Below are positions 35,538 through 43,702 of a stretch of DNA of 64,000 bases, in pieces. The DNA lies in contig NZ_JBFMKQ010000001.1 of the NCBI RefSeq assembly GCF_040786285.1, forward strand, positions 1,240,001 through 1,304,000, read 5' to 3'. Below the pieces are notes generated by a model, which saw nothing but the letters and a program-made list of their open reading frames with translations, had not been told where the DNA came from and did not search any database. Source of the DNA: Aquimarina sp040786285 (GTDB lineage: Bacteria; Bacteroidota; Bacteroidia; Flavobacteriales; Flavobacteriaceae). The position numbers and the translations under genes were made by a program. The first letter of the stretch is position 1; every line of letters begins with the position of its first letter.

Positions 35538-36040
35538 CCGGTAGTATTATTTTTTTCGTACTCTTTTTTATATTTTTTATACGCTCTTTTGTTCTTAAAG
35601 ATTGTTTCATATCCTACGTATTCTGCACCTGATTCTGTATAAACTTTCAATTCGCGTAATTCTCCAGGTTTAAAACTCAAATCGTCAAATTCTAATGTTT
35701 TAAATTCAGATTTTTCTATCTGTATTTTATATATTCCATTAGGTATATTTAATTGAAAGTCTCCATAAAAGTTAGTTATTGTTTTATACGTTTTGTTTTG
35801 ATTCTTATTAATAAAGTTCAATTCAATATTTTCAGCAGCGGACCCAAAGTCACTTACATTCCCATGTATAGAGACAATTGTAGTATCAGCAATTCCTGTT
35901 AAATTATTTTCTTTAATCTCTCCCCAAAAATAAGGTTCATGTTTCACTTCTTTAACTGAATATGTTTTCTTTATTGGTGAACAGGAAACTAATCCAACGA
36001 ACAAAAATGAAATTATTATATTTAGAATGTGATCGGTCAT
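35519..36040 (-). CDS. Lipoprotein with carboxypeptidase-regulatory-like beta-sandwich domain
   Basis: 173 residues. Lipobox FVGLVSC, then a domain IVSIHGNVSDFGSAAENIELNFINKN, YKTITNFYGDFQLNIPNGIYKIQIEKSEFKTLEFDDLSFKPGELRELKVYTE, which matches the CarboxypepD_reg/CNA-B-like fold common in Bacteroidetes surface lipoproteins. No catalytic part. Ends in a lysine-rich tail. Second gene of block A. Confidence 0.7.
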   Translation of the reverse strand: MTDHILNIIISFLFVGLVSCSPIKKTYSVKEVKHEPYFWGEIKENNLTGIADTTIVSIHGNVSDFGSAAENIELNFINKNQNKTYKTITNFYGDFQLNIPNGIYKIQIEKSEFKTLEFDDLSFKPGELRELKVYTESGAEYVGYETIFKNKRAYKKYKKEYEKNNTTGNKVYN

Positions 36041-36047
36041 ATTACTG

Positions 36048-36218
36048 GCAACGCCAAATATATGAATCGGAGCAAGGCAAGCAAGCCTAAACCAATTGAT
36101 CTATTTGCGCATTTTTATTTCTTTATTAATTTATAAAAATCTAGCGCCATCGCAAAAAGGAAATTATCTTTGGATCTAGCACTAAACTTTGCTCTGATTT
36201 TATATATGATATTATGCA
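36048..36218. repeat. Palindromic cassette element E2 (attC-like, long form)
   Basis: Outer arms TATATGAATCGGAGCAA (36059-36075) and TTGCTCTGATTTTATATA (36189-36206); AAC at 36050-36052. Body includes GATCTAGCAC and CGCATTTTTATTTCTT segments that recur in E6 and E8. About 170 bp. Confidence 0.6.
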
Positions 36219-36224
36219 TAGGCT

Positions 36225-37001
36225 TTACTTCCACCATTCTTTGAGTTCAACATTTTTAGCTTGTTGATTTCCGTATAACCAAGCCTTTTGATAATTTTCC
36301 CAACCTTTTTCGTGATATTTTTTGCTTGGCGAGAATTCACCCGCTCCTACATCAAAATCTTGATTTGCTTTCGGGACTCTGTAGTCCGCCCAATTACATA
36401 TTTTTTTCTTTCCTGTTTTATAACTTTTCCAAATTCCAATAAATGCATTGTTGGAATATCCGTCCGCGATTGATTGAATTTTGTCATATTCAATTTGGTC
36501 TTCAGAACTCAAATACCATTTAGAGTAGAATTGACCTTTAAAAATCCCACTATGTTTCTGATTTTTATTTTCTTTGAACTCGTAATTCGCGATAAGAATT
36601 CCTTGTGATTTAATTCCTTTATTTTGATATTTATTATCAACTCCGAAATGTAATTTCTCAACTTCTTTTATTTCTTCCAAAGTTATTATTCCTGTAAAAT
36701 CACATATAGTTCCTTTAACTATAGATTTACCTGAAACTAAATATTTATTTGGATTCGTAGAGTCTTTCTTAATAGATATTAACTTTACTTTAATTCGTTG
36801 ATGGTCAGATCCAATAATTCCTAAAACCTTATGATTTTTAGTTTGGGACCATAAATTGGTATAATCAAATTGATTATAGTTTGATAGAACATTGTCAGGT
36901 TTGAGTTTATCCTCTAGTAGAAAGTCCATCAAAAACTTTTCATTCGATTGAGCGAAAGAAATATTAACGATAAGTAATGATAAGAAGATTAATTTTTTCA
37001 T
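36225..37001 (-). CDS. Exported protein of unknown function
   Basis: 258 residues from ATG at 37001 (MKKLIFLSLLIVNISFAQ), which gives a clear signal peptide; the 27 codons upstream belong to palindrome E3. Mature part is beta-rich (HKVLGIIGSDHQRIKVKLISI, YLVSGKSIVKGTICDFTGIITLEEI). A C-terminal region with KICNWADYRVPKANQDFDVGAGEFSP contains W/Y-rich residues. No family recognised. Third gene of block A. Confidence 0.6.
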   Translation of the reverse strand: MKKLIFLSLLIVNISFAQSNEKFLMDFLLEDKLKPDNVLSNYNQFDYTNLWSQTKNHKVLGIIGSDHQRIKVKLISIKKDSTNPNKYLVSGKSIVKGTICDFTGIITLEEIKEVEKLHFGVDNKYQNKGIKSQGILIANYEFKENKNQKHSGIFKGQFYSKWYLSSEDQIEYDKIQSIADGYSNNAFIGIWKSYKTGKKKICNWADYRVPKANQDFDVGAGEFSPSKKYHEKGWENYQKAWLYGNQQAKNVELKEWWK

Positions 37002-37015
37002 TTTTTCTGCTTGTG

Positions 37016-37186
37016 CATAACGTTTAATATATGTGTCGTAGCAAGGCAAAATGTTACCAAGCCATCGACTTTTTCTGCGCATTGGTTGCTACTTTTTCCT
37101 TTTTTGCAAGCATTGCGCTTTACCAAAAATAGAACAACCATTCGATTCATCACTTAGCTGCTATGATCACATATATGATGTTGTCA
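37016..37186. repeat. Palindromic cassette element E3 (attC-like, long form)
   Basis: CATAACG at the left and ATGTTGTCA at the right. Outer arms ATATATGTGTCGTAGC (from 37028) and GCTATGATCACATATATG (from 37160) pair with few mismatches. The stop codon of the next gene (37187-37189) directly follows. Confidence 0.6.
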
Positions 37187-37804
37187 TTAGTTTTTTATTT
37201 CCGATGACAATAGTTTTTCAGTTATCTCAATCGGATAGTAAGTGTTTATTAGTTGTACAAATAAATTCAAATTTCCTCTTTGACTTAAATCGTAAAAGTC
37301 CGAGACCTTTTTGTTCTCATCTATGATTTTTTTCATGGTAAATTTTGTTGAAATTCCAGAAATTGAACTTAAAGTTCGAGTTTCCAAATTTCTCAATTCA
37401 CTATAATTCATAAATCTAGAATCAAGCTGTTCAAATTTATCTGAGCGGTACCATTTTGTTAAATTATTCCAATTAGTTTCATTTATTAGGATGCCTTGGA
37501 ATTCTTTCGTTTTAGGAATTTTATTAATCAGTAAATCGGTTCTTTGTCCTATATATTTTGAAGCATATTTACCTCTTGTTCCTGGAAAACTAACACTCCT
37601 TATTGGACCTAATGAGATTCCAGATTCTATTATCTCTTTTAAATCGTATTTGGACTTTTCCTCTTTATCAATTAAGTTGAAAACATAGATTAATCTTCCA
37701 TCAAATTCTGAAATATCCGTAAAGTCATAGATTTCGGCAAATCCGAATCCTAAATTATGGTCAAGTTTAAATCTGAATATTTTTCCCGAATTTTCTTTAA
37801 TCAT
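37187..37804 (-). CDS. Cytosolic protein of unknown function in cassette block A
   Basis: 205 residues with no signal peptide or membrane helix. N-terminus KIFRFKLDHNLGFGFAEIYDFTDIS suggests an Imm26-like or similar small immunity-type fold, common in polymorphic toxin loci, but this is a guess from pattern. Mixed alpha/beta sequence with no catalytic motif. It is the rightmost gene of block A. Confidence 0.5.
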   Translation of the reverse strand: MIKENSGKIFRFKLDHNLGFGFAEIYDFTDISEFDGRLIYVFNLIDKEEKSKYDLKEIIESGISLGPIRSVSFPGTRGKYASKYIGQRTDLLINKIPKTKEFQGILINETNWNNLTKWYRSDKFEQLDSRFMNYSELRNLETRTLSSISGISTKFTMKKIIDENKKVSDFYDLSQRGNLNLFVQLINTYYPIEITEKLLSSEIKN

Positions 37805-37825
37805 TTATTTACCTTCAAATTAATG

Positions 37826-37880
37826 ACAACAACTGTGTATACGTATTACGTATACTACCGTTTATACTCGTTTATAATTA
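37826..37880. repeat. Palindromic element E4 at the right end of cassette block A
   Basis: ACAACAACTG followed by the perfect palindrome GTATACGTA / TACGTATAC centred near 37845, then TACCGTTTATAC. The right end lacks a clean GTTR. Confidence 0.4.
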
Positions 37881-37960
37881 TAAGTATAAATATAGTGTAT
37901 AGTAACATAGATATACTTTCAAAAATCAACAATTTGTTGATCGTTCATATTTGCAAATCC

Positions 37961-38015
37961 GGTAGAGGTAACGGCAGACTAGGTATAGAGGTTACAAACC
38001 TGCGTCATCTGGGTA
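37961..38015 (+). other. tRNA-like remnant, copy 1
   Basis: GGTAACGGCAGACTAG at 37967-37982 is followed by a small stem-loop AGGTTACAAACCT and GTCATC-TGGGT. The same order recurs at 54249. The loop resembles a tRNA anticodon loop, but no acceptor stem can be drawn, so it is not a working tRNA. The 37805-38382 gap contains this, E4 and the hairpin at 38084. Confidence 0.35.
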
Positions 38016-38083
38016 CTAGAAATAGGTTCTTGGGGGATTACCTCTCTTTTTTACATAAAACGCTAATTATCAGATATGTAAAT

Positions 38084-38107
38084 AGCTCTCGCAGGGGTGC
38101 GAGAGCT
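38084..38107. repeat. Perfect hairpin with GGGG loop
   Basis: Stem AGCTCTCGCA / TGCGAGAGCT with loop GGGG; a degenerate second copy (AGCTCCTGCAGGGGTG) lies at about 38126. No T tract follows. Confidence 0.5.
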
Positions 38108-38382
38108 CGTTATATACTATACAAATAGCTCCTGCAGGGGTGTGGGTGATATTTTATAGCATTTTGTATGCCGCAATACCTCTTATAAGGCTATAACCTA
38201 ACCTCTTTTCTACTGTTTATTGCTTCATTCAAAATGCAATTCTTTATATACGTTGCTATGAGCATGGTTGTCTATGTCTTTCTTAATCAAGGGAAAATTG
38301 TCCATGCTAAATGGATTAATATCCATTCCACAACCTTTCTATAGTTCGCAACTTTGTAGTGTAATAAAAAAGACAATTAATC

Positions 38383-39099
38383 ATGACAAAGAAAGTTCCT
38401 TTAACATTAATGTTCCTAGTATGTATTCTAGGAATTTCATTTCAATCAATTTCACAAATAAAAACAAACAACATGAAAGAATCAACTAAAGAAATAATCG
38501 GATTATTAGTAACAATGAAAGCTCAATCAGGAAAAGAGCAAGCTGTAAAAGACTTCTTATTAGGTGGGTTGTCATTGGTCAATCAAGAACCATTAACTCA
38601 ATCATGGTATGCCTTTCAAATTAATGAAAATACTTTCGGAATTTATGATACTTTCGAAGCTGAAGAAGGCAGACAAGCCCATTTATCTGGTGAGGTAGCG
38701 AAAGCTCTTTTAGCAAATGCAGGAGACCTTTTAGTGGACTTCGATGTAAATGTCCATATTCAAGCTGTCGATTTGACTGCTTCTGAATTCAAGAAAGGAC
38801 AGGAGAACAAAGGACTACTGGTTATTATGAAGGCTAATGCCGGTAAATCAGCAGATGTTGAAAGTTTTCTTCTTGCAGGTCAGCAACTGGTTAAGAATGA
38901 GCCAGAAACAGTATCTTGGTATGCTTTTCAAATTGCGGAAGACACTTATGCTATATTTGATACTTTTGCAGATGACAAAGGACGAGATGCACATCTTAAT
39001 GGCAAAGTCGCAGAAGCACTTATGCAAAATGCTCCTTTAATTTTAGAAGGTTTCGAAGCATCTTCTATCCAAATGATAGATATTTTAGCTTCAAAATAA
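38383..39099 (+). CDS. Exported tandem ABM-type (dimeric alpha-beta barrel) protein
   Basis: 238 residues with a hydrophobic N-terminus (LTLMFLVCILGISFQSIS) and two closely similar halves of about 95 residues. Each half has LLVTMKAQSGKEQAV or LLVIMKANAGKSADV, then NQEPLTQSWYAFQINENTFGIYDTF or KNEPETVSWYAFQIAEDTYAIFDTF, then a GR-x-AHL helix. This is the antibiotic-biosynthesis-monooxygenase/ferredoxin-like fold, duplicated. Possibly a quinol-type monooxygenase; substrate unknown. The adjacent AraC-type regulator may control it. Confidence 0.75.
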   Translation: MTKKVPLTLMFLVCILGISFQSISQIKTNNMKESTKEIIGLLVTMKAQSGKEQAVKDFLLGGLSLVNQEPLTQSWYAFQINENTFGIYDTFEAEEGRQAHLSGEVAKALLANAGDLLVDFDVNVHIQAVDLTASEFKKGQENKGLLVIMKANAGKSADVESFLLAGQQLVKNEPETVSWYAFQIAEDTYAIFDTFADDKGRDAHLNGKVAEALMQNAPLILEGFEASSIQMIDILASK

Positions 39100-39183
39100 T
39101 TCAAGTATCTTGGTAGGAGTTGAGTTCAACTTCTACCAATTTTGGTTTTCGCTCAAAATACCAATAAAATAGTTACAAGATTT

Positions 39184-40047
39184 ATGGCACAAATAATTAT
39201 AAATAAACAAAATAGTGAATTGGCATTTCGGCTTGAGCGGTTTAATGATCTTTCACAGTTTGATCACATTCAAAGAAAAAACTACTATTCGATTATTTTA
39301 ATTAATGGTGAGAAACTAACGCTTCAGACAGACTTTTCACGGCATCAACTTGAAGGAGAATATATGGTTTTCATTTCTCCATATCAGCCATTTATGCTAA
39401 CCTCCGAATCAAATTGTTCAGGTATACTCCTAAATTTTCATCCTGATTTTTTCTGTACCTACAGGCATCAGAATGAAATTGAAACAGAAGGGATACTGTT
39501 TCATAATTTTAGTGGATTACCATTTTTAAAAGTCATTGAAGGAGAAATTTTTTCAAGCCTTATAAATCATATTTCCAAAGAAATGGAGAGAAATTTTTTG
39601 GCTCAGCATGAAGTCTTGGTCGCTTTCTTGAAAGTGTTTCTGATAGAATCTGTACGACAAAAAAAATCGTTTGATCTAGAGAGCTTAAACAAACATGGAA
39701 ATAGACAAACTGAATTATTACAAGATTTAGTGGATTTGATAAATGGCAATTTTTGTACTATGCATTCCCCAAAGGAATATGCTGAAAAATTATGTGTTAG
39801 TTCGAAAACACTAGGAGGAGTTGTAAAGAAATACCTCAATCAGACAACATCAAACTTAATCGTTAATCGAATTATTGTTGAAGCAAAAAGGGAACTCTAT
39901 CTAACATCAAAATCAGTACAAATAATTGCTGCCTCATTAGGGTATCAGGACGAATTCTATTTTAGTCGTCTATTTAAAAAGAAAGTTGGAGTGTCGCCTG
40001 ATATTTATCGAAAATCAGTTGGTTTTGCCAGGTTAGAGAAGGGGTAA
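39184..40047 (+). CDS. AraC-family transcription regulator
   Basis: 287 residues from ATG at 39184 (MAQIIINKQ); a TTG at 39142 would add 14 residues. N-terminal cupin-like sensing domain (residues 1-150), then two HTH motifs: YAEKLCVSSKTLGGVVKKYLNQT and VQIIAASLGYQDEFYFSRLFKKKVGVSPDIYRK, the AraC signature. Downstream of the tandem monooxygenase-like gene on the same strand, so probably its regulator (inference). Confidence 0.9.
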   Translation: MAQIIINKQNSELAFRLERFNDLSQFDHIQRKNYYSIILINGEKLTLQTDFSRHQLEGEYMVFISPYQPFMLTSESNCSGILLNFHPDFFCTYRHQNEIETEGILFHNFSGLPFLKVIEGEIFSSLINHISKEMERNFLAQHEVLVAFLKVFLIESVRQKKSFDLESLNKHGNRQTELLQDLVDLINGNFCTMHSPKEYAEKLCVSSKTLGGVVKKYLNQTTSNLIVNRIIVEAKRELYLTSKSVQIIAASLGYQDEFYFSRLFKKKVGVSPDIYRKSVGFARLEKG

Positions 40048-40067
40048 ATATGGTTTTTTCCTTGCTC

Positions 40068-40197
40068 ATAACGGTTAGGCTATGGCTCGTTGTGGAAAAT
40101 GTCCAATGGACTTTTCCGCTGTATCCGAAAGATAGCAAATTACAAGAAATTCTGTTTAAGGAATTCAGCTGCAATGAGCTATACACGTCTTTGTTAT
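40068..40197. repeat. Palindromic cassette element E5 (attC-like)
   Basis: ATAACGG at the left and TTTGTTATC at the right. Outer arms GCTATGGCTCGTTG (40079-40092) and CAATGAGCTATAC (40172-40184); inner hairpin GGAAAATGTCC / GGACTTTTCC. Confidence 0.6.
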
Positions 40198-40216
40198 CTG
40201 CTTTTTCTATTCAAAT

Positions 40217-40588
40217 TCAATCTGGTTTTCTTCCCAAATGTTCAGTCAATAATTTCCATCTAGTATTTTCTTTTATTAAAACAGATGTCCCAATTCCATT
40301 TCCTGATACAGATTTTCCATCTATAATTCCAGTCCAATTAAATTCGAATAAATAGACAGCATATTTTTTATCTTTTACTAACCATTTAATATTTTCAACA
40401 GTGTATTTTTCATTCTTAATTAAAGAAAAATTTTTCTCAAATGCTTTTTGAACATTTTCTTTTCCAATGTGAATCGTTCCATTAGAAAAGGTAACACTTA
40501 CATTTTCGGAAACTAAATGCTCAACTACGTTCCAATCTTGAGTTCCTAAAGCTCTTTCATATGATTTAATAAATTCTTCTGGATTCAT
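40217..40588 (-). CDS. SnoaL/NTF2-like protein
   Basis: 123 residues, cytosolic. MNPEEFIKSYERALGTQDWNVVEHLVSENVSVTFSNGTIHIGKENVQKAFEKNF matches the opening helices and strands of the SnoaL/NTF2-like fold, and the closing strands (YAVYLFEFNWTGIIDGKSVSGNGIGTSVLIKENTRWKLLTEHLG) fit. These small cone-shaped proteins bind or transform hydrophobic molecules. Single gene between elements E5 and E6. Confidence 0.75.
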   Translation of the reverse strand: MNPEEFIKSYERALGTQDWNVVEHLVSENVSVTFSNGTIHIGKENVQKAFEKNFSLIKNEKYTVENIKWLVKDKKYAVYLFEFNWTGIIDGKSVSGNGIGTSVLIKENTRWKLLTEHLGRKPD

Positions 40589-40603
40589 TATTTTCTAATT
40601 GCA

Positions 40604-40793
40604 GGTAACGTTTAGCTATGCGTAGTGCGGAAGGAGAAAATCACTGGTTTTCGATCTAGCACTTAGCCAAAGTTTATGTTTTGTTTTTATCTTTTTTAAA
40701 AATACTAAATTTAATACTTTGGCGATCTACTAAATAAGCAATGACTTTTCGATTAAACCTAAACTCCGCATTATCGCATAGGTGTTGTTATAG
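40604..40793. repeat. Palindromic cassette element E6 (attC-like, long form)
   Basis: GGTAACG left and GTTGTTATAG right. Outer arms CTATGCGTAGTGCGGA (40616-40631) and TCCGCATTATCGCATAG (40765-40781) pair almost fully. Body has CGATCTAGCACTTAGCC, like E2. The next gene's stop begins at 40801. Confidence 0.65.
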
Positions 40794-40800
40794 TCCGTTT

Positions 40801-41925
40801 TTATTCATCCAGTTTACTTCTTATCAATTCTTTTAAATTTTTCCAGTCACTTATATGATCAAGACATCTTTTATTAATTTTTTCATCAATAAGAACTATA
40901 AATTTATCAAATTCAGATTTAGTGTATAATTGCCACCCTATAAAATCAGTCCATATATCTATGTGAATTTTAATTTCTGGATTTTGGTCATACGCCATAA
41001 ATTCACAGGTATTTTTTTTGAAGTAATCCAAGCAAGTTTCTGCTACATATTCCGATAATGCTCCATCAGATACACTCAAAACATTGTTAAAAATATAAAA
41101 ATAAAATGGTCTTGTGTCATCGTTTTGGGTCATCACAGAGTCAAGAAATTTAAAAGTCTCTTTATTATCAGAGAGTTTAAACTGCCCTTGATAATACATT
41201 TTTGAAAATCTATCTATTTCTGGATGATTAAGGTAGTAAATAATTGATTTTCCGTTTATCTTTCCTGCGAAAATCTTATTAACACTCCAAAGTTTCTTTT
41301 TTGGCTTATTATATTCTGGAATTTTAGTAAAGTTTATATCAGATTCAATTATTGTTAATCCAATATTCTTTGCCGCAATTTTTAATGCATCTTTGATTTT
41401 AAAAGTATCCGAACAAGTTGAATTTATACTAATTAGTCTAGAATAAATCAATTGTAAATCAATCCCATCATGAATCGGCGATTCATATTTCGAAATAAGG
41501 AATACTTGAATTCCCTTTGGCTGTTCACAAAATGCTTTTAATGTAGCTAAGGGGTATTTTTGCGTAAGTAAAAACAATTTTTCATTATTCACTTCCCCAT
41601 ATTCAGCATTATTTTTATTAGTTGAATGAAAATCTTGGAAGAATTGTCCAATCTCTGTTTTTACTTTGTTAAAGTCTTTAATTCTTGATTTATGCATAAA
41701 ACCGGTTCGGAATTTAAAATCAACTTTCCACCAATCAGAGTTATCGTCAGCATAATACTTAAATTCTTGTCCAGATAAAATTACTCCAATAATATTTGAT
41801 TTTCCAGATGGTTCTAGCCTTAAGTTAGTATATCCATCAGAATCATTGATGTATCCTAATTCCTGAGAACTTAGCGGAATTAGACCTATCAAGATGAATA
41901 ATATTGTTAGTTGTAGTATCTTCAT
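40801..41925 (-). CDS. Exported protein with bacterial SH3-like domain
   Basis: 374 residues with a signal peptide ending in LSSQE. Residues 22-85 form an SH3b-like domain: GYTNLRLEPSGKSNIIGVILSGQEFKYYADDNSDWWKVDFKFRTGFMHKSRI. The remaining 280 residues are alpha-helical and unrecognised. SH3b domains often bind peptidoglycan, so a periplasmic role is likely. Right-hand gene of block B. Confidence 0.7.
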   Translation of the reverse strand: MKILQLTILFILIGLIPLSSQELGYINDSDGYTNLRLEPSGKSNIIGVILSGQEFKYYADDNSDWWKVDFKFRTGFMHKSRIKDFNKVKTEIGQFFQDFHSTNKNNAEYGEVNNEKLFLLTQKYPLATLKAFCEQPKGIQVFLISKYESPIHDGIDLQLIYSRLISINSTCSDTFKIKDALKIAAKNIGLTIIESDINFTKIPEYNKPKKKLWSVNKIFAGKINGKSIIYYLNHPEIDRFSKMYYQGQFKLSDNKETFKFLDSVMTQNDDTRPFYFYIFNNVLSVSDGALSEYVAETCLDYFKKNTCEFMAYDQNPEIKIHIDIWTDFIGWQLYTKSEFDKFIVLIDEKINKRCLDHISDWKNLKELIRSKLDE

Positions 41926-41930
41926 AGAAT

Positions 41931-41985
41931 GGACTATAACAATTATATAATAGCAATTGCTATTATTTCTTATATAAATGTAATA
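41931..41985. repeat. Palindromic element E7 at the right end of block B
   Basis: CTATAAC followed by a 16-nt perfect palindrome AATAGCAATTGCTATT inside the longer stem TTATATAATAG / CTATTATTTCTTATATAA. No GTT at the right end. The 41926-42298 gap holds this and the promoter-like repeat at 42187. Confidence 0.45.
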
Positions 41986-42186
41986 CTATTCTATAAAAAA
42001 GCCAGATTATATTATTTGGTGTTAATAAGCATAGTCTAAACCACATACAAGGGGGTGAAATTAACATTTTGTCACCAACTGGGGGCTTCTAAGAAAATAC
42101 AATGATTTGGGTTAGTTTTTGTAAGTAAAAAAACATTCATTACCAAAAGAGAAGCCATTCGTAAACTTTAACATTTTGCAACCACC

Positions 42187-42224
42187 CAGTCCCGAAAAAT
42201 GAAACTGGGATGTATTATTCTTGC
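42187..42224 (+). promoter_or_regulatory. Duplicated promoter-proximal sequence, copy 1
   Basis: A 22-nt sequence beginning CAGTCCCG and ending GAAACTGG (42187-42208), identical to 45314-45335, followed after 7 nt by a -7-like element TATTCTTG (42216-42223). The short inverted CAGT/ACTG ends suggest an operator. Confidence 0.5.
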
Positions 42225-42298
42225 ACATTATTAACAACATATTGGCGAGCCTGTATATAAGAAAGCAAACAGCTCTCAATTACAAAAAACATAGTAAA

Positions 42299-42997
42299 AT
42301 GTCTAAAGAAAATTATGACCTAAAGTTAACCGTATTAGAAAACCTATCACAAGAATTGGTAAAACCTCCCAAAAACCCTATAGATAACTATCTGCAAGAA
42401 GCCGAGAACTTGTTTGTTTGGGTTCAAGAGGATAAAAAGGCTCTTGTAGGTACGGGGTTAGACTGGAACAAAAATGTACTGGATCTACCCATTCGCACGG
42501 GAGCCTGTCGATACGCACAAGCCCTGTGGATGAAAGAGCGGTATAATCAAGAAGAAGCCGCTAAAGCCTGGAAAGAAAAATCCCCAAAGGCTTATGAATT
42601 TAGGAATGACTTGTTAGCAGATCTACGATTTGCATTTCGTAAACGTCCTGATCTATTAGCCCGTGTACGTGCTATTGCGAATGGCGAGGGAGATGCCGAT
42701 ATGATCCAGGATCTTATGGATATTAGTGTACTGGGTAAAGCCAACACCCCAGAGCTTATAGCGATAAAATATGACGTCACCCGTCTTGACTTGGCAGAGC
42801 AACAATCAGACGAGCTTGCCGACTTATTAGCCAAAGCAAACGGGGCTACGTTAGACAACTCTAAAGCCAAAGAATTGCGAGATAGGGCCTATATCCATCT
42901 AAAAGAAGTAATAGACGAGGTTAAAGACACAGGTAAATATGTGTTTAGAAAAAACCCCGAACGATATAAAGGATATATCAGCCGATATAAACGATAA
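42299..42997 (+). CDS. Protein of unknown function, higher GC than neighbours
   Basis: 232 residues from ATG at 42299 (MSKENYDLKL); an upstream in-frame ATG at 42221 lies just after the promoter-like repeat. Hydrophilic and helical, lysine/glutamate/alanine-rich (QEAENLFVWVQEDKKALVGTGLDW, YNQEEAAKAWKEKSPKAYEFRNDLLADLRFAFRKRPDLLARV). No family recognised. The GC-rich DNA and the terminator-like hairpin behind it suggest transfer from elsewhere. Confidence 0.6.
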   Translation: MSKENYDLKLTVLENLSQELVKPPKNPIDNYLQEAENLFVWVQEDKKALVGTGLDWNKNVLDLPIRTGACRYAQALWMKERYNQEEAAKAWKEKSPKAYEFRNDLLADLRFAFRKRPDLLARVRAIANGEGDADMIQDLMDISVLGKANTPELIAIKYDVTRLDLAEQQSDELADLLAKANGATLDNSKAKELRDRAYIHLKEVIDEVKDTGKYVFRKNPERYKGYISRYKR

Positions 42998-43008
42998 TAC
43001 AAGGCTTG

Positions 43009-43145
43009 TGGCTATTGGCGCGCGCGATAGGTTTGGTGGCGCGCGTGGCGCGCACTAGCATCCTATACCCGCGCATGGTACAACCCTAAACGCGCGTAGT
43101 CTACCTGGCTACGCGCGTTGCTTTTTTATATCCGCGCATGGGTAT
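43009..43145 (+). terminator. GC-rich block with intrinsic terminator at 43089-43127
   Basis: A run of CGCGCG-rich segments follows the gene at 42299. Within it AACGCGCGTAG (43089-43099) and CTACGCGCGTT (43109-43119) form a perfect 11-bp stem followed by GC and six T. The 42998-43537 gap otherwise shows no ORF of note. Confidence 0.7.
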
Positions 43146-43537
43146 GGTAGTCAAGCGCAGAGTGCAATCTATTGTAGGCGATAGGGGCTAGACAAAGCGC
43201 AACAGTATACCTAAGAGAAGCAAGGCGTTTATGGAATGTATCCTGCTAATCAACAAATCGAAAACCATCATTATGGCTTATGTGATTTAAAAAAGTGTAG
43301 CGACTAATTTTTTATGCAAACAAAATGTTTAGAAATGTGTGTTTTGTGTTTAGAAAAAAATATGAGGAAAAGCCGTAAATAAATCTTAACAAAATTGCTT
43401 TACTTTGTTTGGTAACTAAGCAATTAATTATGAAAGGTAGATAAACTCTACACTTTACACTCATACACCCCACAAACACATTTTTTCTGATAGATTAATT
43501 ATAAATTATATATAGATTTATAATACTAACTTTTAAA

Positions 43538-43702
43538 ATGTTTAGAGAAATGAGAAGGTTTGTATTATTAATCTTGAGTGTGTGTTTTATTGCGTTTCTT
43601 GTTAGCTGTGAAAAAAGCGAATTAGAAAATGAAACAGGAATCGAATTTAAGTCAATCGAAAAAGAAGATGTTGAAGCCCTTGGAGGGCAATCAGGAAACT
43701 AA
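43538..43702 (+). CDS. Small lipoprotein (54 residues)
   Basis: ATG at 43538 (alternative ATG at 43550). The translation has a hydrophobic signal (FVLLILSVCFIAFLVSC) ending in a lipobox LVSC at C24, then an acidic 30-residue tail ending EDVEALGGQSGN. It overlaps the following AraC gene by 74 bp in a different frame. Its size and the glycine pair near the end suggest a precursor of a short signalling or bacteriocin-like peptide, or simply a small lipoprotein; not established. Confidence 0.6.
   Translation: MFREMRRFVLLILSVCFIAFLVSCEKSELENETGIEFKSIEKEDVEALGGQSGN

Noticed and set aside
37002..37082. 27-residue N-terminal extension of the exported protein at 36225
   Set aside because: It is translated palindrome E3 sequence and would hide the signal peptide; the start at 37001 is clear.
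38126..38150. Second AGCTCC-GCAGGGGTG hairpin
   Set aside because: Pairing is broken; only the copy at 38084 forms a good stem.
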